From: Sulfurovum sp. | Lineage (GTDB): Bacteria > Campylobacterota > Campylobacteria > Campylobacterales > Sulfurovaceae | Length of the DNA stretch: 8,721 nucleotides | Assembly (NCBI GenBank): GCA_015661535.1 | Contig: DQVY01000157.1 | Location: 1 to 8,721, forward strand | Direction of reading: 5' to 3' | In this document: positions 1 through 7,264 of the stretch, piece after piece | Layout of the letters: each line of letters opens with the position of its first letter | Position numbering within the stretch: position 1 is the first letter of the stretch | Translations under genes and position numbers: made by a program | Notes under the pieces: generated by a model | The model's database searches: none | The model's input: the letters and a program-made list of their open reading frames with translations, nothing else | Told to the model about the DNA's origin: nothing

Positions 1-285
1 GAAAAATTAAAAGTCATGGCAGAGATCTCGAAAAACTATACCAACTATAGAGAAGCGAAAAAACAATTGTCTTTGTTTAAAACTGGTATTTTGCCGCAAG
101 CAAGACAAACAGTAGAGTCTATGCGTTCAGGGTACCAGGTCAGCAAAGTTGACTTTTTAAACCTGGTGCGGAGTCAAGTTACACTGTTCAATTATGAATT
201 ACTCTATTGGAAAGCATTAAGCGCTTCTATGCAGGCACTTTCAGGACTAAGATCAAATGTAGGAGAGGTAAATATTTATGAATAA
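1..285 (+). CDS. cusC: Outer-membrane efflux protein, CusC/TolC family (C-terminal part only)
   Basis: The reading frame is open from the first base, so the gene starts outside the window; the ATG at 16 is internal. The visible 94 residues match the end of an outer-membrane factor: a long helix, then the repeat-like stretch ILPQARQTVESMRSGYQ followed by VDFLNLVRSQVTL, which is the usual C-terminal coiled-coil pattern (ilPqA..., gYq.G..dFl.lL.aq..L). TolC-family trimers form the outer-membrane channel and periplasmic tunnel of tripartite pumps. Here it would be the exit duct for the adaptor and pump encoded next. Its last 8 nt overlap the cusB start, with an AGGAG site at 261-265 serving cusB, so the three genes are almost certainly co-transcribed. 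The family is clear; the specific name CusC rests on the neighbours, since the signal peptide and lipobox are not visible. Confidence 0.88.
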   Translation, partial: EKLKVMAEISKNYTNYREAKKQLSLFKTGILPQARQTVESMRSGYQVSKVDFLNLVRSQVTLFNYELLYWKALSASMQALSGLRSNVGEVNIYE

Positions 286-1597
286 AACACTCATTGGTAC
301 TATCGGCATCACTTTAGCAGTAGGCATTGGCATGGGGTATGGTTTTTCTCTTTACAATGTATCTAAAATGAACAATACAGCAAACCCTTCATCTAGCTCA
401 CAAGAGAAGAAAAAAATACTCTTTTACCGCAATGCCATGAACCCAGTAGTCACTTCTCCTGTACCTAAAAAAGATGCAATGGGTATGGATTATGTACCTG
501 TCTATGCAGATGGTGATGGGGTAAATGACAAAGCCGGTACAGTCAAAATAGACCCAACAGTGGTACAAAACATTGGTGTAAGAACAACAAAAGTCAAAGT
601 AGAAGCCTTAAGTAAAGTGGTACGTGCTGTGGGGCGTGTTGATTTTGATGAAGAGAAAATGGCAAGACTGCACCCTAAAACAGAGGGATGGATAGAAGAG
701 ATATTCATAGACAAAACAGGCCAGAGGGTCAAAGCAGATGATATTTTGATGAGTATCTATTCTCCGCAGCTTGTCTCCACACAAGAGGAGTACCTTTTGG
801 CTTTGCAAAATGTGAAAGCCTTAAGCCAAAGTCCTTTTAAAGATGTAAGAGATGGGGCTAGAAGACTGGTTTCAAGTGCCAGAGAACGTCTGACCCTGCT
901 CGATGTACCTGAGCACCAGATCAAAGAACTTGAGAAGAGTCGAAAAATTAAAAAGAATTTACATATTCATACCCCTGTGGCAGGTACCGTATTGCGTATC
1001 GGTGCGCGTAAAGGACAGCATGTCACCCCACAAACAGAACTTTATATGATCGCTGATCTGAGTACTGTATGGATCATTGCAGAAATATACGAATATGAAC
1101 TCCCCTGGATCACCAAAGGCGACAGTGCTAAGGTCACACTCATTAGTGTACCTGGTAAAGTTTTCAAAGGGACAGTAGATTACATCTACCCTTATGCAGA
1201 GGCAAAGACACGGACAACGAAGGTAAGACTTGTCTTTAAAAATGATGATCTACGTTTACGTCCAGATATGTTTGCAGAGGTTAAAATACACGCACAGAAT
1301 CAAAAAGATGCACTCATAATCCCTTCTGAAGCCGTCATCCGTTCCGGAAATGACACACAGGTATTCATAGTGAAAGGTGCAGGCAAATATGAACCGCGTA
1401 TGGTTGAACTTGGTATAGAGTCAGAAGGTAAGGTTTCCATACTTTCAGGACTGAAAGAGGGGGAAGAGGTAGTAACTTCAGCACAATTCCTCATAGATTC
1501 AGAATCTAAGTTACGGGAAGCCACTGCAAAAATGACAGACCCAAGCCCAAAAAAAATGGATATGGAGATGAATACAAGCAAAGGGAGTAAACAATGA
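278..1597 (+). CDS. cusB: Periplasmic adaptor (membrane fusion protein) of Cu(I)/Ag(I) efflux, CusB type
   Basis: This 439-residue protein, near the usual size of CusB, has an N-terminal membrane anchor or signal at about residues 5-26. A heavy-metal-binding segment follows at 48-77, with M54 in AMNP and M68/M70 in AMGMDYVP. These align with the three methionines of the E. coli CusB metal site (M49, M64, M66, from memory). The C-x2-C form found in many relatives is absent and the protein has no cysteine at all. A beta-barrel/lipoyl/alpha-hairpin adaptor fold fits residues about 90-410: HPKTEGWIEEIFI and HTPVAGTVLRIGARKG are the two lipoyl halves, with a charged helical hairpin between them. 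The tail is Met-rich (MDMEM, about 428-432). It would bridge CusA and CusC and hand Cu(I)/Ag(I) to the pump. It starts inside the cusC end and its stop overlaps the cusA start as ATGA. Confidence 0.93.
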   Translation: MNKTLIGTIGITLAVGIGMGYGFSLYNVSKMNNTANPSSSSQEKKKILFYRNAMNPVVTSPVPKKDAMGMDYVPVYADGDGVNDKAGTVKIDPTVVQNIGVRTTKVKVEALSKVVRAVGRVDFDEEKMARLHPKTEGWIEEIFIDKTGQRVKADDILMSIYSPQLVSTQEEYLLALQNVKALSQSPFKDVRDGARRLVSSARERLTLLDVPEHQIKELEKSRKIKKNLHIHTPVAGTVLRIGARKGQHVTPQTELYMIADLSTVWIIAEIYEYELPWITKGDSAKVTLISVPGKVFKGTVDYIYPYAEAKTRTTKVRLVFKNDDLRLRPDMFAEVKIHAQNQKDALIIPSEAVIRSGNDTQVFIVKGAGKYEPRMVELGIESEGKVSILSGLKEGEEVVTSAQFLIDSESKLREATAKMTDPSPKKMDMEMNTSKGSKQ

Positions 1598-4500
1598 TCA
1601 ATGCCATAATTACGGCATCATTACGCCAAAGGTTTATGGTTATTCTTGCGATGCTTATTATTGCAGTGGTAGGTATATACTCTTATAAAAGTGCTCCTTT
1701 AGATGCCATACCTGACCTGTCTGATGTGCAGGTCATTATATTTACTGAGTATTCTGGTCAGTCTCCGCAAGTAGTAGAGGACCAAGTTACCTACCCATTG
1801 ACCACAGCTATGCTGGCTGTACCAAACACAAAAGTTGTCAGAGGGTATTCATTCTTTGGCATGTCTTTTGTCTATCTCATCTTTGAAGATGACACCGATA
1901 TGTACTGGGCACGTTCACGTGTCTTGGAGTCTCTCAATTATGTGAGTGGAAGACTCCCAAAAACTGTAAACCCTTCCTTAGGTCCAGATGCAACAGGTGT
2001 GGGATGGATATATGAATATACCTTACAAGATACTACTGGTAAACATGACCTCGCACAGTTACGTTCACTGCAAGACTGGTATATGCGTTACCCGCTGCAA
2101 ACCGTCAAAGGTGTTGCAGAAGTAGCCTCTGTCGGCGGCTATGTAAAGCAGTATCAGGTTGAAGTAGACCCTAATGCCTTACAACGTTATAACATTCCTT
2201 TGGACAAAGTAAAAATGGCCATTAAAATGTCAAACAAAGATGTCGGTGGCCGGCTTATAGAGATGGGTGAAACGGAATACATGGTACGGAGTGCAGGTTA
2301 CATACAATCGGTGGATGATCTCAATAAAATACCTGTAGGCGTAGACAAAGAAGGTACCCCCATACGGCTAAAGGACATTGCCAATGTCTTCATAGGTCCA
2401 GAGCTCAGAAGAGGTTTGGTCGACTACAATGGTGAAGGAGAAGTGGTCGGTGGTGTGGTCATTATGCGTTATGGTGAAAATGCCCTAGCTACCATACAGG
2501 CTGTACGTAAAAAACTGGATGAACTGCAAAAAGGCTTACCTGAAGGGGTAAAAATAGTGCCTGTGTATGACAGAGGGGACCTTATTGAAAGAGCGGTAGA
2601 GAGTCTGAATATCTCTTTGATGCAAGAACTCTTTATCGTGAGTTTGGTGGTTATCCTTTTCTTACTGCATGCACGTTCTGCTTTTGTAGCGATCATCACC
2701 CTCCCTCTGGGTATTTTAATGGCATTTATTGTCATGCGGATACAAGGACTTGATGCCAATATCATGTCCCTGGGAGGGATCGCCATTACCATTGGAACCA
2801 TGGTCGATGGTGCCATCGTCATGGTGGAAAATGCCCATAGCCGTTTGGCTGAGGCAGTAAAAGAAAAAGGGAGGCAACTGCATGACAATGAGCGATGGGA
2901 AGTCATTACCAACTCTTCCAAAGAGGTAGGCCCTGCACTCTTTTTCTCTTTGCTGGTCATTACAGTCTCCTTTTTGCCTATCTTTACGATGCAGGCACAA
3001 GAGGGAAGACTCTTTAGTCCTTTAGCCTTTACTGCTACCTATGCCATGGCAGCATCTGCCATCTTGGCAGTGACACTTGTGCCTGTCATGATAGGCTATT
3101 TTGTACGGGGTAAGATCATTGCGGAAGAGAAAAACCCTATTAACAGGGCTTTACATGCTGTACATACACCCTTATTAAAATTTGCCATGAAATGGCGTAC
3201 AGCAACTATGATTTTTGCTATTTCTATTTTGGCAGTGACCTATTATCCCTATTCTAAACTGGGAAGTGAATTTATGCCTCCCTTAGATGAAGGGGATGTA
3301 CTCTATATGCCTACCATGTTTCCTGGTATTTCTATCACCAAAGCAAAAGAATTTTTGCAACAAAGTGACAAGATACTCAAAACGTTTCCGGAAGTAGAAA
3401 GTGTCTTTGGGAAAATCGGTCGTGCTGAGACGGCAACAGATGCTGCACCTCTTTCTATGGTAGAGACAACAATACGTCTTAAACCCAAAGAAGAGTGGCC
3501 AGACCCAAAGAAAAAGACACAAGATCTGATGAATGAATTTAATGCCGCTGTGAAATTTCCTGGTGTGGCAAATGCCTGGACCATGCCTATTAAGACCCGT
3601 ATAGATATGCTCTCTACGGGCATCAAAACCCCTGTAGGTATTAAAGTTTCCGGTCCAGACCTGAATGTACTTCAAAAGGTTTCTAAAGATATCGAACAAG
3701 CCATGAAAACCTTACCGGAGACAAGCTCTGCCTTTGGAGACAGAGCTGTGGGAGGGTATTACCTCGACTTTGACATAGACAGAGAGAAAGCAGCACGTTA
3801 TGGCTTAACTGTAGGTGCAGTACAAGATGTCATTCAAAGTGCCATTGGCGGTATGAATGTCACAGAGACAGTCGAAGGACTTGAACGTTACCCTGTGAAT
3901 GTACGTTACCCCAGAGATCTACGTAGTGACAAAGAGACCTTAGAGCGTGTACTTATCCCTACACCTACTGGCATACAAATCCCTATGGCTATGGTAGCAA
4001 AAGTGGTTTATAGACGTGGTGCACCTGTCATCAAAAGTGAAGATGCCAGACCCAATGCATGGATCTATGTGGACCTTTCCACCTCCGACATCGGCGGGTT
4101 TGTCACAAAAGCCAAAAAAGTACTGGAAGAGACCGTAGACATCCCAGCAGGATACACCGTCACATGGTCAGGACAGTTTGAGTATATGGAACGTGCTGCA
4201 CAACGGCTACAAATTGTAACACCTATTACCTTGCTCATTATATTTATACTTCTCTATATGAACTTTAAAAACGTCATAGAACCTGTCATTGTCATGCTTG
4301 CCATGCCCTTTGCACTCATCGGTGGAATTTGGCTCATTTACCTTAACGGCTACAATATGTCTGTAGCTGTGGCTGTAGGATTCATAGCCCTTGCAGGGAT
4401 GGCTGCTGAGATCGGTGTACTTGTCCTAAGTTTCATCGATACTGAAGTAGAAAAACGGCGTAGCGAAAAAGGTGCTGCACTCAATACCGAAGAGATCAAA

Positions 4501-4746
4501 GAATCTGCCTTTTACGCTACTTCGCAAAGGGTACGTCCTGTCATGATGACAGCTGTATCGACCATGGCAGGACTTGTACCTATTATGCTTAGTGTGGCTA
4601 CAGGTTCTGATGTAACACACCGTATTGCTGCACCTATGCTTGGAGGAATGTTAACAGTTACCATACTTAACCTCTTAGTGCTTCCCGTAATGTATAGCTT
4701 GGTTTTACAAATTAAAGAAAAGAAATTGGCAAAAAATGAAATATAA
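1594..4746 (+). CDS. cusA: Heavy-metal RND efflux pump, CusA type (Cu(I)/Ag(I) export)
   Basis: This 1050-residue inner-membrane pump has the full HME-RND architecture: TM1 at about 13-31, a first periplasmic domain, TM2-6 at about 338-510, TM7 near 535, a second periplasmic domain, and TM8-12 at about 870-1040. The periplasmic three-methionine site of CusA is present as M572 (LYMP), M622 (PLSM) and M672 (IDML), with the spacing of E. coli M573/M623/M672. The proton-relay acids D405 (MVDGAIVMVEN) and E939 (AGMAAEIG) fall at the same numbers as in E. coli. Transmembrane methionines M391, M403 and M485 also match the proposed metal path. A single Asp in TM4, rather than the CzcA pattern of several acids, supports monovalent Cu/Ag as substrate. 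V983 stands where E. coli has the relay lysine K984. Translation is coupled to cusB by a 4-nt ATGA overlap, with AAGGGAG at 1581-1587. Comparisons with E. coli are from memory. Confidence 0.95.
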   Translation: MINAIITASLRQRFMVILAMLIIAVVGIYSYKSAPLDAIPDLSDVQVIIFTEYSGQSPQVVEDQVTYPLTTAMLAVPNTKVVRGYSFFGMSFVYLIFEDDTDMYWARSRVLESLNYVSGRLPKTVNPSLGPDATGVGWIYEYTLQDTTGKHDLAQLRSLQDWYMRYPLQTVKGVAEVASVGGYVKQYQVEVDPNALQRYNIPLDKVKMAIKMSNKDVGGRLIEMGETEYMVRSAGYIQSVDDLNKIPVGVDKEGTPIRLKDIANVFIGPELRRGLVDYNGEGEVVGGVVIMRYGENALATIQAVRKKLDELQKGLPEGVKIVPVYDRGDLIERAVESLNISLMQELFIVSLVVILFLLHARSAFVAIITLPLGILMAFIVMRIQGLDANIMSLGGIAITIGTMVDGAIVMVENAHSRLAEAVKEKGRQLHDNERWEVITNSSKEVGPALFFSLLVITVSFLPIFTMQAQEGRLFSPLAFTATYAMAASAILAVTLVPVMIGYFVRGKIIAEEKNPINRALHAVHTPLLKFAMKWRTATMIFAISILAVTYYPYSKLGSEFMPPLDEGDVLYMPTMFPGISITKAKEFLQQSDKILKTFPEVESVFGKIGRAETATDAAPLSMVETTIRLKPKEEWPDPKKKTQDLMNEFNAAVKFPGVANAWTMPIKTRIDMLSTGIKTPVGIKVSGPDLNVLQKVSKDIEQAMKTLPETSSAFGDRAVGGYYLDFDIDREKAARYGLTVGAVQDVIQSAIGGMNVTETVEGLERYPVNVRYPRDLRSDKETLERVLIPTPTGIQIPMAMVAKVVYRRGAPVIKSEDARPNAWIYVDLSTSDIGGFVTKAKKVLEETVDIPAGYTVTWSGQFEYMERAAQRLQIVTPITLLIIFILLYMNFKNVIEPVIVMLAMPFALIGGIWLIYLNGYNMSVAVAVGFIALAGMAAEIGVLVLSFIDTEVEKRRSEKGAALNTEEIKESAFYATSQRVRPVMMTAVSTMAGLVPIMLSVATGSDVTHRIAAPMLGGMLTVTILNLLVLPVMYSLVLQIKEKKLAKNEI

Positions 4747-4750
4747 ATGC

Positions 4751-4790
4751 ATATACACATTATATACACAAAACTAACATATAATATGTA
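4751..4790 (+). promoter_or_regulatory. Candidate promoter/operator for the small Cys-rich gene
   Basis: A perfect TATAAT lies at 4780-4785, 26 nt before the ATG at 4812. No good -35 is seen, which is common in Campylobacterota. The -10 sits inside a palindrome (acatat-a-atatgt, 4777-4789). Just upstream is a direct repeat, atatacaca at 4751-4759 and 4762-4770, offset by 11 bp or about one helical turn. This suggests the small gene can be transcribed apart from the pump operon and may have its own regulator. The region is AT-rich, so chance matches are possible. Confidence 0.45.
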
Positions 4791-4811
4791 ACCAAAATTA
4801 AAGGATAACAA

Positions 4812-5072
4812 ATGACAAAAACAAAATTACTTATTGCAGCACTGGTAGCAACACTGGCACTTAGCACACAAGTTATAGCAGAAGATCACAAAGGGCATGA
4901 TGCAAGTGAAAAAAGCATGAAATGTGGTGCAAGTATGAAAGAAAAAGCAGCAAAACCTTCAAAATGTGGTGCTGATCACATGAAAGAAAGTGGCGGTAAA
5001 TGTGCAGGTAAAGAAGATGCTAAAAAAGAAGCTGCAACAAAGGAAACTGTAGAAAAAGCGCACGATCACTAA
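4812..5072 (+). CDS. Small secreted Cys/His/Met-rich protein, putative periplasmic copper-binding or bufferin-like peptide
   Basis: This 86-residue protein begins with a clear Sec signal peptide: Lys-rich start, a hydrophobic core at about 6-18, and a likely cut after VIA at residue 23. The mature part, about 63 residues, is low-complexity and rich in Lys, Ala and Glu. It carries three KC(G/A) motifs (C38, C52, C64), histidines at 26, 29, 56, 84 and 86, and methionines at 36, 42, 47-type helical spacing aside, and 57. The first and last mature segments are HKGH and HDH. Such soft and borderline metal ligands suggest Cu(I)/Ag(I) or Zn binding in the periplasm. It follows cusA by 65 nt and has AAGGA at 4801-4805. 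It does not look like CusF, which is an OB-fold with a Trp/Met site. The KCG motifs recall the EGKCG-type bufferins (HvfA-like), whose cysteines are modified by a MNIO (DUF692) enzyme, but no such enzyme is in the window. The gene and its secretion are solid; the metal role is inference. Confidence 0.8.
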   Translation: MTKTKLLIAALVATLALSTQVIAEDHKGHDASEKSMKCGASMKEKAAKPSKCGADHMKESGGKCAGKEDAKKEAATKETVEKAHDH

Positions 5073-5085
5073 TTAAATACCTCTC

Positions 5086-5107
5086 GTGTAGTCAACTTTG
5101 GCTACAC
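5086..5107. terminator. Hairpin between convergent genes, possible bidirectional terminator
   Basis: gtgtagtc (5086-5093) and ggctacac (5100-5107) form an 8-bp stem with one G-U pair and a 6-nt loop. It lies in the 68-nt gap between the small Cys-rich gene and recR, which converge. No proper T-run follows on either strand, so it is a weak candidate based on position and pairing. Confidence 0.4.
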
Positions 5108-5140
5108 CCTATATTCTTCATAATTACCCCTATTCCTTAA

Positions 5141-5713
5141 CTAAATTTTAACCCTTGCTTCAAGTGCACGTGAGAGTGACATAATATCTATATTTTCAAG
5201 TTCTACTCCGGTAGGTACGCCTTGTGCTATTTTTGTAAAATGTATATCCAGGCCTTTTAACTTATCTTCTATATACAGGATCATGGTATCGGTTGCAATG
5301 CTGGGAGGAAAGGCAAAGATGATCTCATCTACCCCGCCTACCGCATAAAAAAGATGGTCATCATCCATATCACGTACTTCTGTCACTACATAGTAGACTC
5401 CAGAGAACTGCCCACTCTCTTCAATAGTCAAAATATCTTTTGCAGACTGCACAATGCACAGCTTCGTACTGTCACGGTAAGCATCTGAGCAGATCGTACA
5501 AAGCTCATCTACGCTCATGTTATGACATTTGGAACAGCGTTGTATGGTATTGACACCTGTTTCGAGTGCATGCGCCAACTTCATAGCAGCAAAACCATCT
5601 TCCATCACCGCATGGTAGGCTAAGCGAATGGCTGTTTTTTTGCCAATAGAAGGCAGAGAGCTAAATGCATCTACCAGGTTTTCAAAAGCTTCTATCTTAT
5701 GATGTTTGGGCAT
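5141..5713 (-). CDS. recR: Recombination mediator RecR (epsilonproteobacterial type)
   Basis: This 190-residue protein works with RecO/RecF to load RecA on SSB-coated single-stranded DNA. In order it has a helix-hairpin-helix (about 17-34, LPSIGKKTAIRLAYH), a zinc finger with C60, C63, C72 and C75, and a Toprim-like domain from about 84, ending in the conserved tail SLSRALEARVKI. The segment FAFPPSIATDTMILYIEDKL and IAQGVPTGVELENID correspond to the usual P-T-x-E-G-x-A and RIARGLPVGGDLEYAD regions, in the divergent form I recall for H. pylori RecR. The normal V-V-E-E Toprim start reads IVQSAKD here, and the GG-x-I-S-P-L-D-G-I-G-P stretch is missing, which makes the protein slightly shorter than the usual 198-200. 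The start shares one base with the stop of the upstream Dabb gene (TAATG), indicating coupled translation. Confidence 0.95.
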   Translation of the reverse strand: MPKHHKIEAFENLVDAFSSLPSIGKKTAIRLAYHAVMEDGFAAMKLAHALETGVNTIQRCSKCHNMSVDELCTICSDAYRDSTKLCIVQSAKDILTIEESGQFSGVYYVVTEVRDMDDDHLFYAVGGVDEIIFAFPPSIATDTMILYIEDKLKGLDIHFTKIAQGVPTGVELENIDIMSLSRALEARVKI

Positions 5714-6006
5714 TAGTCTCTCATATAGTCAGAGGCTTTAGAGTACTCAACCACTGACTTGATAAATGTGACCACCTTTTGATGTTCCGGATGTGCATCG
5801 TACAGTTCCAAGCCCTCTTTTGTTTCAAAAACTGCGATGAGACTCAAGTCCATCGCACGATCAGACTCTATAAAATTGACACCTACATCTATACTTCTGA
5901 GACTGGGGATGGCTCCCATAAGGTTATCGAGCATCTGTTTGGCCTGAATAATATTGGCCTTTTTGTTCTCTTCTTTGAATTTAAACATCACGATGTGTAC
6001 GAGCAT
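5713..6006 (-). CDS. Dabb (stress-responsive A/B-barrel) domain protein
   Basis: This 97-residue protein is one complete Dabb domain, a dimeric alpha-beta barrel. The visible hallmarks are the opening strand LVHIVMFKFK, a helix with regularly spaced hydrophobics (about 17-31), the strand LSLIAVFET, the conserved LELYDAHPEHQKVV with two histidines, and a final SVVEYSKASDYMRD. Family members range from plant stress proteins to bacterial proteins of unknown role, and some relatives are enzymes such as cyclases or monooxygenases, so no reaction can be named. The start is supported by AAGGGG (6016-6021 on the opposite strand), 9 nt upstream. It is the first gene of a two-gene unit with recR, and its TAA overlaps the recR ATG by one base. 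The functional link to recombination is unknown and may only be co-expression. Confidence 0.88.
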   Translation of the reverse strand: MLVHIVMFKFKEENKKANIIQAKQMLDNLMGAIPSLRSIDVGVNFIESDRAMDLSLIAVFETKEGLELYDAHPEHQKVVTFIKSVVEYSKASDYMRD

Positions 6007-6029
6007 AAGTCACAACCCCTTTTATGTTT

Positions 6030-6058
6030 TTGGCATTATAACAAAATTATGGTAGAAT
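6030..6058 (+). promoter_or_regulatory. Candidate sigma70 promoter for dnaJ
   Basis: TTGGCA at 6030-6035 and TAGAAT at 6053-6058 are separated by exactly 17 nt; each matches the consensus at 5 of 6 bases. Transcription would begin near 6065, giving a leader of about 42 nt before the dnaJ start at 6107. No CIRCE element (inverted repeat bound by HrcA) is visible, so heat control, if any, is not through HrcA here. Confidence 0.55.
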
Positions 6059-6065
6059 TCGCCAA
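6035..6065 (-). promoter_or_regulatory. Candidate promoter for the Dabb-recR unit
   Basis: Read on the minus strand, a perfect TATAAT lies at 6040-6035, about 30 nt before the Dabb start codon at 6006. A poor -35 candidate, TTGGCG (6065-6060), lies 19 nt upstream. The -10 lies between the -10 and -35 of the divergent dnaJ promoter, sharing base 6035 with that -35. Confidence 0.5.
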
Positions 6066-6106
6066 AATTATTCCCCTATATATGAGAATAAACGATGGAG
6101 AAATAG

Positions 6107-7231
6107 ATGACAGAAATGTGTTATTATGAAGTATTGGAAGTAAGCCGCGATTGTTCAGGTTCTGAACTCAAAAAAGCGTACCGTAAACTTGCTATGAAAT
6201 ACCACCCGGACAGAAACCCTGATGACAAAGAAGCAGAAGATAAATTCAAAGTTGTCAATGAAGCCTACCAGGTACTCTCAGATGAAGAGAAACGGTCTAT
6301 CTATGACCGTTATGGTAAAGAAGGACTGGAAGGCCAAGGTATGGGACGTGGCGGCTTCGGTGGTGCCAACATGGATGACGTAATGGATATGTTCAACTCT
6401 ATGTTTGGCGGCGGTTTTGGCGGCGGGAGAAGCCGTAGAGACCCGAGCCAGAAATATGCCCTTGATTTTGAGATCGAATTGTCACTTGAATTCCATGAAG
6501 CGGTCTTTGGATGCAAGAAAGACATAGACATGACCTACAAGACACCATGTGAGGACTGTGATGGTACAGGGGCTAAAGATGCAAAAGTAGCGTCTTGTGA
6601 CTATTGTGGTGGCCAAGGACAGGTACTTATGCGTCAAGGGCCTATGCAGTTTGCACAGACCTGTCCAAAATGTCACGGACAAGGTACTGTTATAAAAGAA
6701 GCCTGCCCCTCTTGTGAGGGAGAAGGCTACCATGTCAAAGAAGATACGGTAACACTTACCATTCCTGCCGGTGTAGATACAGGGAACCGCTTGAGAGCAC
6801 AAGGGTATGGAAATGAAGGTCGAAACAACCAACGCGGGGATCTCATCTTTACCTTTGTCGTCAAAGAAGATGAGAACTTTGTACGTAACGGTTCAGATAT
6901 TTACATAGAAGTACCTGTGTTCTTCACACAAGCCATACTGGGAGAGACCCTTTCCATTCCCACACTCGACGGAGAAATGGAGCTTGAACTAAAAAAAGGT
7001 ACCCTAGACAAAGAGCAGTATGTTTTCCCTGGTGAAGGTGTGGTAGATGTACATTCCGGACAAAAAGGCCGTTTGGTCGCCCAGGTGAAAATGATACTTC
7101 CTAAAAAAGTAAATGAAGAACAAAAAGAGCTCCTCGAAAAACTTCAAGAGAGCTATGGGGTAGAGAGCCGCCCTCATAAGAGTACCTTTGAAGGTGCATT
7201 TGACAGAGTAAAGTCTTGGTTTAAAAACTAA
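6107..7231 (+). CDS. dnaJ: Chaperone DnaJ (Hsp40)
   Basis: This 374-residue type I J-protein stimulates the DnaK ATPase and delivers unfolded clients to it in the cytoplasm. It has a J domain at 1-70 with HPD at 33-35, a Gly/Phe linker at about 76-107, and a zinc domain of four CxxCxGxG-like repeats (C148/C151, C164/C167, C186/C189, C200/C203), so all eight zinc ligands are present. Two C-terminal substrate-binding domains and a dimerising end (LLEKLQESYG) follow. The start at 6107 is set by GGAG at 6097-6100, 6 nt upstream, and gives the usual opening MTE..YYEVLEVSR; the ATG at 6116 would lose it. Cys5 and Cys16 in the J domain are not family-typical. No dnaK or grpE is nearby, as is common in this group. 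In C. jejuni dnaJ and recR also lie close together, with racRS between (from memory). Confidence 0.97.
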   Translation: MTEMCYYEVLEVSRDCSGSELKKAYRKLAMKYHPDRNPDDKEAEDKFKVVNEAYQVLSDEEKRSIYDRYGKEGLEGQGMGRGGFGGANMDDVMDMFNSMFGGGFGGGRSRRDPSQKYALDFEIELSLEFHEAVFGCKKDIDMTYKTPCEDCDGTGAKDAKVASCDYCGGQGQVLMRQGPMQFAQTCPKCHGQGTVIKEACPSCEGEGYHVKEDTVTLTIPAGVDTGNRLRAQGYGNEGRNNQRGDLIFTFVVKEDENFVRNGSDIYIEVPVFFTQAILGETLSIPTLDGEMELELKKGTLDKEQYVFPGEGVVDVHSGQKGRLVAQVKMILPKKVNEEQKELLEKLQESYGVESRPHKSTFEGAFDRVKSWFKN

Positions 7232-7264
7232 TTTTCTTCCCCTTGATCCACATCTTTTTCTTTC

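Noticed and set aside
16..18. ATG at 16 as the start of a small protein
   Set aside because: The frame is open upstream to base 1 and the product is the C-terminal part of a TolC-family protein, so this Met is internal.
2469..2960. Long minus-strand open frame (163 codons) inside cusA
   Set aside because: It is opposite a strongly conserved RND membrane region; its composition is Ser/Thr/Ile-rich, typical of an antisense shadow, with no recognisable domain.
3283..3699. Two minus-strand open frames inside cusA
   Set aside because: Both lie over the conserved metal-site region of cusA and show no domain or ribosome-binding site.
4812..5072. CusF copper chaperone
   Set aside because: The mature protein is low-complexity with Cys motifs and no Trp; it lacks the beta-barrel pattern and Trp/Met site of CusF.
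6007..6106. CIRCE or other heat-shock operator before dnaJ
   Set aside because: No inverted repeat of the CIRCE type is present in this gap.
5779..6129. Plus-strand frame across the Dabb gene and the dnaJ start
   Set aside because: It overlaps the coding strand of a recognisable Dabb protein, the divergent promoters and the dnaJ start; its translation looks like no family.
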